Below are positions 35,054 to 45,717 of a stretch of DNA of 64,000 nt, one piece after another. The DNA lies in contig CM023536.1 in the NCBI GenBank assembly GCA_013350335.1, positions 8,018,207-8,082,206 of the forward strand. Direction: 5' to 3'. Source of the DNA: Chimonanthus salicifolius. Taxonomy: Eukaryota > Streptophyta > Magnoliopsida > Laurales > Calycanthaceae. A program made the translations under genes and the position numbers. The notes under the pieces are model-generated. The model ran no database searches, had not been told where the DNA came from, and saw nothing but the letters and a program-made list of their open reading frames with translations. How positions within the stretch are numbered: position 1 is the stretch's first letter; every line of letters starts with the position of its first letter.

Positions 35054-37910
35054 AAAGTGAAAGTTAATTTCTAATTTTATTTATATTGTCACTTTATTTA
35101 TTTGAGTGGTTAGATATTCTCATTTTGTGTGGAAGATCTTGCCCTTAAACTCTTGGAGTATTTAACTTGATCAAAACTGCTTGTAGGTAGTGTCATGAAT
35201 CTAAATTTTTTTACCTCTGATTACTACAAAGTGGTGTCGGTGAATTTTCATGTATTCGAAAAAAATATTTTCTTTTTCTATTTTTTTCTTTTTATTTTTT
35301 TACAAAGTGTTCTAGTCTCTTAGACCACTCAACTTATCCTCAGAACATGTGCAAGTCTCTCCAACTATACAAATCAGGCAAATCTATAGAAAATGACCCT
35401 TTATAGTGAAATGTAAATCGAACTTAAAACTCTCATTTTGTCAGACGAATTCTAATATTTTCGTGTTCAGTTAACCCTTTCAATCCTGCCATGGCCGAAA
35501 CCGGAATCCCAATTTTCTGTTTGAGCTTGGGTCATCAAAGTTCAAATAAAAAAGTACAATATATTACAAAATATGTGATACTATTGGATATAAAATATCT
35601 AATACAACTATCTTTAGATGATTTTAGCTCAGGCTTAATCTCTGACTACGTTAGGGCCCTTCAGTTAGGCCCTTCAGTTAGTTAGACTTTTGGGCTTGAG
35701 ACCGAGGCATAAGTAGGGGTATAAATCTCAGTCGATACTCTGCGTATCGGCCAATATTTGCCCATATCGGATAAATATCGACCTAGATATCGGCTTATAC
35801 ATATATAAAATTTGAGTTGAATCGAGTTAAAATTCAAATCGGGTCAAAAATTTCAGATCAATAGGTCGGGTCAAGAATTTCAGCCCTACTTTTCTTGTTG
35901 ATATGGATACAATGGGAATTTGTTGAATCCTACGCTGCTGACCCAAGTTGAAATACAAAATCTTTATTTGAATCACAATTTGTTGTCTGGATCTAAATAA
36001 TGGCTAAAAAACCTCAATGGGTCTCAATCTTGGCAATCAATTCCATTCCATTCTGGCTAAAAAAGGGGAATGGAACGGCTTGCACTTTGGTAGTAGACAA
36101 TGTTATGGCTTGTTCCGGGCTGTTGTGGTACCATTTTCATCTGTTCCAACTGGAAAGGGCCTTACCCCTGTCGGCCTTATCCATTCTACTCTACTGTTTT
36201 TATATATGTATTTTTTAAATGTTATGCATGCACATAGATATTTCAACCATACCAATTAAAGATTCTAAAGATTTTAGTGTTCAAAGTTACTAGTTCTCCT
36301 AAATTTATACAATTAGATGATTTTGACAATTAAGATAGAGTGCTTAGAAATTAAATTTTGAGTCGAAATTTGATCCAATTGTAGTTAATCAAGCTATTTT
36401 CATTTCATGCAGTTTATATTTTATGGATTTCACGTTTGTTTCTAGGTGTTTTGTGAGTTATTGTATTTGATTCTTATTAGAGTAAAATTCAAACCATCTT
36501 GAATTATTATTTGATAATTACGCTACTTAACTTGAGATTAGGAACATGAATAGGTATATAATGATAACTTATATTTTATTTGTATAACGTAGTGTGAAAA
36601 GACGAAAAATAATTAACCACGACATTTTAATTAGTTTAGAGTATTTTCTTCATATTATATCATTTTTTTTATTTAAGGCTATTTTTTTGAAATGCAACAT
36701 AGAAACAGCAAGACCACTGAACTATTTCGTTATAAAGACAAAACTAAAATGAGTTCCAAAACAGATCTCATCATTATAGTCTCAATTTTAACTTTTGAAA
36801 GATGCATTTCCTTTAATTTATTCGAGTTTTTTTTTTTTTTGAATTTACTTGTTGGGAAACTGCTTGGTAACCAGCGTAGAACTCCCACGGGTGAACCCAC
36901 TACTCCTAGGACACACCAAAGTTAGGCCATGAGAGCTCGAATCCACAACCTTCCACTTCTTGTAGTCGGAGGCAACCAATTGAACTACACCCATGTGAGT
37001 TATTCGAGTCGGTGTGCCTTCTCCACATGCCATTTGCTGTTTAAGATGAGCTTTTTGAGAATCTTGACTCATATCATTGGATATGAACATAAGGGTCCCT
37101 AATAGCACTTTAATTTAAATGATTTTCATCCTCTGATCATATATACAGGACATTCCATCATAATCAACCATTATGAGGGAGCTATTGGAAGAAAGACATC
37201 TAAATTTCTTTAGAATGCCTAGCCACAACTTTTGATTTTGACATACTATATAATGGTAACTATTTGATTCTTCTCTTATTTCTCTCATGGCAGTTCAGCA
37301 GAGGGCTCTTACAGCAAATCTTACATATCAAGAGCAACAAAAGATTGCAAGTAGTGAATTGATAGTAATTTGTATCAAGATTCTAAAGTCGATCTATTTT
37401 TTTTTTTTTAAATCAAGGTGTCTAGACATCTCACCCAACTAATCTTTAAACCTTGTGGAAACCTCTCAATCTACACACACCATATCAATTCTACAGCGAG
37501 TGACCCTTTAGAGTCGAGCGTAAATTGAACACAAGACTCTTACTTCTTGAGGCAGATAGGTCATTTGACGACCTAATTTGAGTCAACTTCAATTGAGGAG
37601 CTGACTCAAACTTAGATGTATTCAAGCTTATTGTAAGATCTGGTCATTTGATTTGCATGTCATTTGGCTGATAAGAGCAAATGACTCAGCCAATACCTAT
37701 GGATTTTCAACAACTCATTCCTGTTCATTTTGCTTCCCATTTCAAGTCATGGGAGGATAGGAGAGAACAATTTGAAATTTGATTTTATTCAACTTTAACT
37801 TAGCTCTCAAATCATTCAAACAAACTCTAGGATCACTATTTGTCATTTTCCTTATCAAGTTCATTTGGTGGTGGTTCTCCATCTGGATTTCTTTTTTATT
37901 ATTTTTCTAG

Positions 37911-38027
37911 GAGAAGTTAACAGCTAAGGACACTAATTTTGGAGAGTTAACTTTACTAGTTGATGAAGAGGTCAAATTTGAAGGTTTAAAGATTGTATGT
38001 ATGTCTTTCACAGTAAACCAAGTTTAG
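37911..38027 (+). pseudogene. Second exon-like segment, best preserved in unit 3
   Basis: After a TTTTATTATTTTTCTAG acceptor-like run, the frame reads EKLTAKDTNFGELTLLVDEE and VKFEGLKIVCMSFTVNQV before TAG. Units 1 (28987) and 2 have the same start, but a TTT-TAA change stops them after about 23 codons. Together with the segment at 37293 it may be the end of a duplicated gene fragment. The protein is not recognised. Confidence 0.3.
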
Positions 38028-38327
38028 GGCTTTGAGTATTCACTTACATTTGTTTGCTCTAGATTTTATAGAAAAAATAGGTTTTCCTTTGAAAATCATT
38101 TCTCAGCATACATTTGTTTGCAAGTATTTTCATAGAAATCCATTTTCAGATGTGAGAAAAAACAACAATTTTTGCATAGTTCTTTCCCTGCCTCATACCC
38201 TATTGAGGCTATGACCATAACTATTTCATTAAAAGCTAAGGCATATAATTACTCAAACCAATTTTGAAAAATAATGATGATAATAATAAACTAAAGCCCA
38301 CAAAAAATCCAAAGACCCTAGTGCCCT

Positions 38328-38733
38328 CAACAACTCAAAAGCCCAAAAAATCCATCACAACCAAGACTTCCATACCTCAAATCTAAAATACCCAGAAACT
38401 TCTATCCTCCATGGGAATGGTAGAATTTTTAAACCAATATGAATCAATCCTGCTGTGATACCATGCAAACTGTACCACTTGAATCACTTATGGTGAGATT
38501 TAACAACTGGATCTATCTTCCCAACTGAAGCAATTTGAAACAAATATTGCATTTTCTTCCACATTCTTTAAATAGAAAGATCCAAAACTAAATATCCAAA
38601 CATGAAAATTATAATTTGAATTCGTTCCGATATAAGATTCATTAACAGACAGTAAAAAGAAACGTCCTAACAAGACACTGCAAAAAAATTACCAATATCT
38701 AAAACTGGAGACGCAAGAAGTATCCAAAGAGCT
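38328..38733 (-). other. Flank of tandem array; contains the P1 3' untranslated region
   Basis: Not shared with the other array units. The part next to the P1 stop codon (38734) is probably the P1 3'UTR on the minus strand. No other gene seen. Confidence 0.5.
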
Positions 38734-41700
38734 CTAATCAAACAAACTGAATCCCATGTCGTCATCACTCTCTTCCTTAGGTTCTTCCTGAAACAAATAA
38801 CATATTGAATAAATATCCAATTTATACACAGCAATAACTTTCTAAAAAATTCACAGTAAAAAAAGGGATCACCTTCTTTTCCTCGATTGCAGGAGCAGCA
38901 GCTGCGGCTGCCGCCCCTCCAGCTGCAGGTGCTGCAACCGCAACAGCAGCACCACCTCCCCCTAGCAAAGAATCCATTGAAAGAATACAGAATCAGTAAA
39001 AGTAAAATCCTATAACCAAATGCCCTATTAGCAGGGTAAAGGGAAGAACTTTCCTGGGAAAGAATCATGTTATGCTCAATAGAGAAGTACATGGAAAGCA
39101 AGTACTTCCCTGGAAAATAATCATTTAAAAGAATGATAAAACCAATCTCTATTTCAATTTTTAGTTCATCAATATCACCATTATCAGCATTTGCTGATAT
39201 CACATTTGTTGTGAAACCAATTCAAGAAAGTTGACCAAAATTATATCATTAAATGTAATTAGATTTTTGATTGATGTAAATTGATTATTCTTTTTTTTTT
39301 CCTTTTTGGTTCATTATTATCACCACTTGCCAACATTCTCTCAGTTGGGAAACAAATTCGGGAAAATTGACCAAAATTATATCATTAGTTGTAATTAGAT
39401 TTGTGATTGATGTAAATTGATTATTCCTTTTATTTTTTTCCTTTTTAGCTACTTTGAATGGCTCTATGTAATCTGTTTACACATGTACTCTCCATCTTAT
39501 ATACAGAAATACAATACAAAGAAACAATTCTCCACAATCGTTTCTTTCCCTTCTCCTCTACCTCTTTCTTTCTAATTAGTTTCTACATGGTATCAACCAG
39601 GAATGATTTCTGCAATTTCTAGGAAGTACTCTTCACCCATTTTACTATTCCTCTCGCTGGAGTTAATGTTCATCACATGAATCCAGCGACATCTGCTGAT
39701 TAGATTTTTGAGGTTTCTTGTAGCAGATCTTCTCTTCCCTTCTACCTTTTTATTTTTGGATGACTTCTCACAGTTCCAGGCCATTTCCAGCTTTTTCTTT
39801 GTCGATGGATTTTTTTTTGCAGCCAGTCCTTCTCCACCGTTAAACTTTTTTTCATTGCTACCACTCGTCAATTGGCCTCTTCATCAGTTAGATGTAAAAC
39901 ATGCCTTTCTACAAGGTAATTTACAAGAAAAAAGTATACATGCTTCCACCTCCTGGGTTTGTGAGGAGCAACATCCTATCTGCAAACTTAGGAAGGATAT
40001 ATATGGCTTCAAAAAATCAAATTCAGTAATGTTGTATTGCGCAATATAGATTCTCTCAGTGTCGGGCAGATCACTCCGTATTTGTCTATCATGCCAACTC
40101 TATTGTGATGATTCTTGTTGTTTATGTTGATAATATTGTTCTCACTGGCAATTTCTCGATCACAGTTCGATCAAGAAGTTTTAGGCAAGCTGGCATAATC
40201 GATATCTTTTGACCAGCTTGCAGGAGAGTGTGCAGTCAATTCGAGAAAGTTGACCAAGATCATATCATTAGTTGCAATTAGATTTGTGATTGATGTAAAT
40301 TGATTATTCATTTTATTATTTCCGTTTTAGCCACCTTGAATGGTTCCATGTAATCTATTTATAATGATATGCACTCTCGTTATATACAGAAATACAACAC
40401 AAAGAAACAATTCTTTCCACTGACGTCTCTCTCTCTTTTTCTCTACATCTTTCTTTCTCATTAGTTTCCCAGTGTGCATCTGCCGCTCCCCAGTGTGCTT
40501 CCAACTTATAATCGCTGAACTCTATAAACTAGGGTCATCTCTAGTCTACTACTGACAAGTTTCTCTCCCTATGTTCTCTCTAATGAGGCTATCTTTAAAT
40601 TGTCCCTCACACGGCCTTTTTTAGCTCTATAATTTAGAGTTAATACACTCATCATAAGTAGTATGTGTATCACTTTTCCACTAAAGCTACACTTGTGAAT
40701 TCAGTGGTTTTTTTTTTTTTTTTCCGAATGGTTAATAAATTAATAGAAGAAAAGGGCACCAGATGTATAAGTACAAAGAAGAAAAACAAAAGAAACAATA
40801 AAAACCCGCTACCCCAAAACATCCAGGAAAAGCTTAGAAACTGGAGATAAAACAAAAATAAGTAGCTAAGTTAAGTCAACACCTTCTTTCCAGGCACGCA
40901 AAATGTCGTTAGTAGAGATGTTCTTGAGTTCCACGAGAGGAGAGGCCCAAGATGCACACTTGGCAAAAACTCTGGTAGAAACTATTTCAACCGATTCGGC
41001 GCAATCCTTAAAGATCCAATTGTTACATTCCCACCATAAGCTCCACACAATGGCAAAGAAAGCCAAGCGCCAATAAGGAGCATTTTGGAGAGACCGAAAC
41101 AATGATCTAAGCATAAGATAATTCTACCAAAGTAGAAGGCATAACCCAAAGAACATCGAACTTGTCCAACACAGAATTCCAAACTGCAAAGGAGAAGGGC
41201 CAATGAAAGGGCAAGCACTAACAATGATCTTCTCTCTTTCAGGCAAGTTGTCTTGTGTCAGAATTTTCCCCAAAGTGAAGCAAATTGGATGAGGAGGAGC
41301 TTTGGAAGTCCACATATCTGGGTTGACAATCGCAAGAGTAGTCTCCCGATTATTCCACTTGATCAAAGATTTAACAGAGAAGCATCCAGTCGGATCCGGC
41401 CACCAGACAAGACTGTCCTCAGTAGAGAATTGGATTCAGTAGGAAGAAATGATGTGGAGAAGTGCTGAAAAGTTGTCGTCTCTTGAGTCAGAAAGATTAC
41501 GCCTCATGAGAATGTTCCAAACTACATGATCACTTCAAATTGAATAGAAATCAAAAAAGAAACCAGCAGGGGACTGAGATAAACGGTAAAGAGAAGGAAA
41601 CCGGGATGCCAAAGTGGTACTGTCACAACAGGGTTTTGTCTAAAACTTAACTTTGTTACCTCGCCTCACCTTAAATTTGATTTTTTTTCTTTAAAAATGT

Positions 41701-43454
41701 CAACACAAGTTGCAATAGCTCTCCACATGCCAGATGCTCTGCGAACTACGAGATTTATCTCCCATCCCTGATTTCCCACTTTGTATTTCTGAGTCAAGAT
41801 CGTCTTCCAAGGAGAATCACCTTCATTGCCTAATCGCCAAAGCGCCAAAGCCATTTGGAAAGAAGAGCAACATTAGCTTCCTTATAGACCAAGCGCCAAC
41901 CGCGCCAGCTCCAATAGGGAGACAATCCTAATACAACTCACAAGTTGGTATTTTCTTTTATCCTCTTGGTCGTCCCACAAGAAATTCCTCATGATTCTCT
42001 CCAAAGATAACAACTTTGCTTGGGCATCTAAAGGCAGAGAAGGAAAACACAAGATAGTCACAGAGCAAAACCCTAGACTCCATTGCACATATTCTACGCA
42101 TTTATAAAGCCTTCCAAACCCTAGCCCATGTTTCCTCTTCTGCAGCGAAGGCAAAGAAAATCCCCCTTGCTCTTTCATCTCTGTACTTTGGAAGAAGAGG
42201 TATGTTCTCCTTTCTCAGATTCTCTTCCCTCTTCTTCTTTGTTCTATTCCTCTTTAGGTATTCTTCTCTTGCTCAGTGTTTTCTTGTTTCACAGTTACTA
42301 TGTTTCTGCAACTATTTATGTTGACGAACTCGTTTGTGGTTACGTTGCTCTCATGCTTCGCAAGAGAAGAATACCCAAAGAGGAATAGAATAAAGAATAA
42401 GAGGGAAAAGAATCTGAGAAAGGAGAAGATATCTCTTCTTCCAAAGTAGAGAGATGAAAAGGAAGGGAGATTTTCTCTGCCTTTGCTGCAGAAGAGGAAA
42501 CAGGGGCTAGGGTTTGGAAAGCTTTATAAATGCATAGAATATAATATGTGCAATGGACTGAACAACTCATGAATTTAGTTTCATTTCTAACGTTTAGACC
42601 ATTTGTCTCCAAAAATAACTCTACATTGGTAGTCACACCGCTAAATGACCTGTATAATCTCTACATGTTCATTAAGAATGCATTTACTTTTAGTAAATAA
42701 CTTTTTTCCAAAGAAGAATTTCCTCTCAATGAACCCAAATGGAATATTAACTATTAAAATGGTTATCTCCCAGAAAAGTACAGTCAATTAGGAGAATCAT
42801 GGTTACAACCAAACAAAGACACATAAGAAAAATAGCATGAAATACTAATTAATCAATGAAAGAGAGTAACTAGACAAACATGAAGCCATAGAAAATAGGC
42901 TTACCAGCTCCAACATTCAAGATGAGATCATCAACATTCTTCTTCTGCAAAAGCTTGGCAAAAAGACCAGGCCAGTAAGCTTGCACCTTAACATTTGCGG
43001 CATTCACCAACGTAGAAATCTTTTCCGACTGCAGACACCAAACCAACCCAATAAAGATGAGAGCAAGAACAAACATATCTTCCTTAGGCTTTGTTTGGAT
43101 GCATAATAATGGAAATCATTTACTGAAAAATAACCAATTCCTCATTTGGGTGACAGTGGACGAAACGAGAACAATTTTTTGCCCATATAAAACATCTCGT
43201 CAAATCCAAACATGAGTTCCAATCTTATATATAGAGTTCTGTGAAAAAGCCAAAATTCAGAAAGCCACCATGTGATGGGACAAATGGCTTTGACGATGTT
43301 GAATTGAAGATTGGCGACTTGAAAAAAATCACACGTATCCAGACGGCATAGAAAAGAGAAAGTAAGGCAAAGAAGAGAAAGATACAGTGATGGGTATGCC
43401 ATCATCGTGAAGGATGAGAGCAGCGTAACCGCAAGCGAGTTCGTCAACATGCAT
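38734..43454 (-). CDS. RPP1: 60S acidic ribosomal protein P1 (four coding exons)
   Basis: Exons on the minus strand: 43386-43454 ([20 protein letters not shown], then PIT), 42905-43028 ([20 protein letters not shown]...LILNVGAG), 38873-38961 (Gly/Ala-rich hinge to AIEEKK) and 38734-38787 ([17 protein letters not shown], stop). All introns are GT-AG and phases agree (0, 1, 0), giving 111 residues, the normal P1 length. P1 is a lateral-stalk protein of the large cytosolic ribosomal subunit. Its N-terminal helices dimerise with P2, and the acidic [11 protein letters not shown] tail recruits elongation factors. The coding sequence looks intact. Intron 2 (38962-42904, 3.9 kb) contains a copia remnant, a LINE and a palindrome. 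A 3' splice site 21 bases before the ATG (TTTCGCAG/ATAGTC, at 43476) shows a 5'UTR intron. Its first exon is probably near 56.6 kb. Confidence 0.92.
39210..39587 (+). repeat. Left LTR of a small copia remnant plus a partial duplicate
   Basis: The LTR is 39346-39587 (242 bp), beginning TGGGAAACAAATTCGGG, ending TTCTACA and followed by the primer-binding sequence TGGTATCAACC. A related but shorter copy of its first 100 bp precedes it at 39210-39310, so about 136 bp is tandemly duplicated. Confidence 0.65.
39210..40472 (+). mobile_element. Internally deleted Ty1-copia remnant in P1 intron 2
   Basis: LTR-like repeats at 39346-39587 and about 40231-40472 flank only 643 bp. The interior keeps a copia reverse-transcriptase piece: [20 protein letters not shown] (about 39870-39930), [11 protein letters not shown], then, after a frame change, [18 protein letters not shown] (about 40093-40150), with YVDN where YVDD is expected. 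Protease, integrase and RNase H are missing. Inserted opposite to the P1 coding strand. Confidence 0.75.
40708..42058 (-). mobile_element. 5'-truncated LINE in P1 intron 2
   Basis: Minus-strand pieces of LINE ORF2: [20 protein letters not shown] (41.94-42.0 kb), [20 protein letters not shown] (41.76-41.82 kb), [20 protein letters not shown] (41.25-41.31 kb), and the C-terminal [20 protein letters not shown] with [10 protein letters not shown] near 40.88 kb. A T-run (40708-40723) is the poly-A tail read on the plus strand. Several frameshifts. It is in the same orientation as P1 and of the same clade as the LINE at 1-3959. Target duplication not located. Confidence 0.8.
42078..42565. repeat. 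Palindrome built from two inverted copies of a P1-type 5' end
   Basis: The left arm (about 42078-42262) and right arm (about 42372-42565) are inverted repeats. Each contains TTTATAAAG, then CCAAACCCTAGCCC (TATA plus telo-box, typical of plant ribosomal-protein promoters), then TTTCCTCTTCTGCAGC, and a leader ending GGAAGAAGAG. The plus-strand copy continues through a 5'UTR intron ending TTTCACAG and into a decayed P1 exon 1 reading [13 protein letters not shown]. Inside P1 intron 2. Confidence 0.8.
42128..42375 (+). pseudogene. Partial inverted copy of P1 5'UTR, intron and exon 1
   Basis: The plus-strand frame ends [20 protein letters not shown], matching [20 protein letters not shown] around exon 1 of the P1 gene (43386-43475), but with the ATG changed to ATT. 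The sequence before it (GTTCTATTCCTCTTTAGGTA ... TTTTCTTGTTTCACAG) parallels the intron end upstream of the true exon 1. It ends abruptly after 14 exon-1 codons at the palindrome turn. Confidence 0.75.
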
Positions 43455-43475
43455 AGTTGCGGAAACAGAGACTAT

Positions 43476-44172
43476 CTGCGAAACAAGAAAAAATAGAGTA
43501 AGAGGAAAATACGTAAAGAGGAATAGAACACAGTTCCGTTATGGGCACATTCTCTCCTATACAAATACAAAAACAATCTAATGCCATCTCGGGTACATTT
43601 TTTTTTAAAGACAGGGAACACCTTTTAAAGACAGGGAGCATCCCTCCTGTTAACTAACCAACCCATACCATCCATAGTACAACAAAATATAAAGCATGAA
43701 ACCCAAGATCCCAAGATAAGCATAAGCATAAGGTGTCGTGTATATAGTAGTCATTACAATCATTTTCAATAACAAGTATAAAAATCTCTCTACATCATGT
43801 TCTCACTACATGAATCCTTTCAACTGAAATATCAAAAGCAAATGAAAGCTAAAACTAGCTATCAACTACAACTCCCTAGAGCTGGTCCTGGGAGCCACTT
43901 GGTCCAGCCTCCTCTGCAACCCCTGAAAGGTAAAGGATGAGCTTAACATGACCAATGAGGGAAATGCATATACCACAATCTAATGATCATACACTACATA
44001 CAACTCATGGACACACTAATGACTAGAATGTCTACATGCATGATTCTATAAGGTGTACCCTATACCTAGCACACAAACCCAATTCCAATCAAGCCTTTAG
44101 CACATCCTTTAAACATCCCAATCCTAGGGTCAAAACACCAAGTCTCCATACATACCGGTCATCAATCGCTAT
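43476..44172 (-). other. 5'UTR intron of P1 (proximal part) and unassigned DNA
   Basis: The first 55 bases resemble the intron in the palindromic copy; homology then ends near 43530. The rest to 44172 has no recognised coding content. Confidence 0.45.
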
Positions 44173-44593
44173 CTCTTAGCCACAGCTCGGACGGTATATC
44201 ACTCTACCCGTCTAGACCCCTAGAGATACTCAACAATTGTCACCACCTCTCAGCTACAGCTCGGACGATGTCTCGCTCCACCCGTCTAGTCCTGAGAGAT
44301 CTCACTAACCAACTATATCTCTCAGCTACAGCTCGAGCGGTATATTACGCTACCTGTCTGGACCCCGAGAGATACTCAACAACCGTCATCATCTCTTAGC
44401 TACAGCTCAGACAATGTGTCGCTCCGCCCCTCTGGCCCCCGAAACGTCTCACTAACCAACTCTATCTCTCAGTTACCGCTCGGGTGATGCGTCGCTCCAC
44501 CCGTCTGGCCCCTGAGAGACACTCTATAGCGATCACAACCTCTCAGCTATAGCTTGGGCGGCTTATCACTCTACCCGTTTGGCCCCTGAGAGG
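44173..44593. repeat. Minisatellite, six units of about 74 bp, each a hairpin
   Basis: Units start at about 44173, 44247, 44320, 44393, 44465 and 44540. The consensus begins CTCTCAGCTACAGCTCGG, continues CGGTATATCGCTCTACCCGT and ends GGCCCCTGAGAG. CTCTCAG and CTGAGAG at its two ends are complementary. Alternate units are followed by ATACTCAACAACCGTCA or TCTCACTAACCAACT, so there is a two-unit higher-order pattern. Confidence 0.8.
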
Positions 44594-45285
44594 TCTCCAT
44601 CATCAAAGGGTATCTAATTTCGTCCACACCTCTAGGACAAATGACCCCCGTCAGACCCATCCTTACCAAAGGTATGGCCTAACAATGCTCTTCGGTAGAC
44701 TCAGCCGTCTAATACACTATAGGTCATATATCGTTCCATACTCATGTGCCGAGAGATCCAACACCCACAACCTTGCATTCCACACACGGTCTCTCATATC
44801 TACTCACACCCTAAGTTCCCACACCATAGTAAGGGTGTCTCTAGATCTTGACATAGTCTAGTATCCAAGTCCCACTAGCACCTCTCAAGTACTAGCTACA
44901 TGCATTGTCAGTTACTCATACACATGTTATCATTCCAAACATATGACATAATATCCATGGCATAATAGTGAAAGTAACATCTACGGTCTATCACATGTAT
45001 TTCTACCATACATCCATATCATCATTTAAGCATGATTCTGCAAAATGTTATCATGGACAGCATGTTTTCATATACACTTACACAACGCATAGCCAAGTAT
45101 AAACATGTATTATCTTTACAATTTTACATCGTGCCATCCAGATACCTCTCAACCAATTGACACGAATGCATCTGGGTGGCCCTCAGCCATATAACTTATT
45201 GCAATGATTTTTCCCTTGCCGAGTGCCTCACATAAGGAGGGATCCCTATTCCCAAAGCATTCCATGTCCAATAGTATATAAAAAG
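44594..45285. other. Unassigned DNA left of the copia insertion
   Basis: No ORF or repeat recognised. After removal of the copia element at 45286-51171 it continues at 51172. Ends in the target site AAAAG. Confidence 0.45.
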
Positions 45286-45601
45286 TGTAGAGTTTTACAG
45301 CGCAAAATCAATCACACAATCAATAATACGCAGATTTACGTGGTTCGGCTAAATGCCTACGTCCACGGGCAACACAGGGAAGAGTTTTCACTAAATCAAA
45401 ATGAGAGGTTACAATGTGCAGTCTATTCTCTCTTCCTTTTCTCTCCTTTTTTTTATACAAGCAGTAATCACATATATAAAAGGAAAGGCTCTCAACTATC
45501 TCCACCTTACAATAATATCAACTCAGTTATGGGTTAAGTTAAATAGAGCCATAAATACCAACTCAGTGATGGGCTGAGTTAAATTGAGCTAAATATCAAC
45601 A
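45286..45601 (-). repeat. 3' LTR of the minus-strand copia element
   Basis: 316 bp. On the minus strand it begins TGTTGATATTTAG and ends CTCTACA. Includes GCCGAACCACGTAAATC, shared with the non-autonomous element at 1.5-3.3 kb. Confidence 0.95.
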
Positions 45602-45717
45602 ATCTCCACCTTGGCGAGATTTGCAGGCCATCTCCTCCTCACCTCTCAACTATCTCCACCTTGGCATGAAAATCTCACGCCCAACAAACACAAGTGAACA
45701 AACAAATTGTGCTGCCT

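Larger units (their letters stand above)
23510..38327. repeat. Threefold tandem array, unit about 4.45 kb
   Basis: Unit 1 is 23510-29389, unit 2 is 29553-33840 and unit 3 is 34005-38327. Homologous landmarks recur at constant spacing: the ATGGCCGAACCCGGAAT-type segment at 26576, 31041 and 35491, and the exon-like segment at 28428, 32869 and 37293. Units 2 and 3 are nearly identical; unit 1 is more diverged. Unit 1 is longer because of a 1.8-kb foldback insertion (24369-26185). Units 2 and 3 share a SINE that unit 1 lacks. Homology stops at GTGCCCT in each unit (29389, 33840, 38327). Units 1 and 2 then continue into TATCGGCC-type junction sequence, while unit 3 continues into what is probably the original flank. 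Confidence 0.9.

Noticed and set aside
26576..36259. Short frames repeated in each tandem unit (64, 72 and 80 residues)
   Set aside because: They recur because the DNA is triplicated. No domain, no codon-level constraint seen, and overlapping frames compete in the same DNA.
38667..39203. 178-residue minus-strand frame
   Set aside because: Out-of-frame reading across P1 exons 3-4 and introns; the Cys/Ser-rich part is the GC-rich Ala hinge read in another frame.
43142..43450. 102-residue frame starting in P1 exon 1
   Set aside because: Frame-shifted relative to the conserved [15 protein letters not shown] reading and runs into intron sequence.
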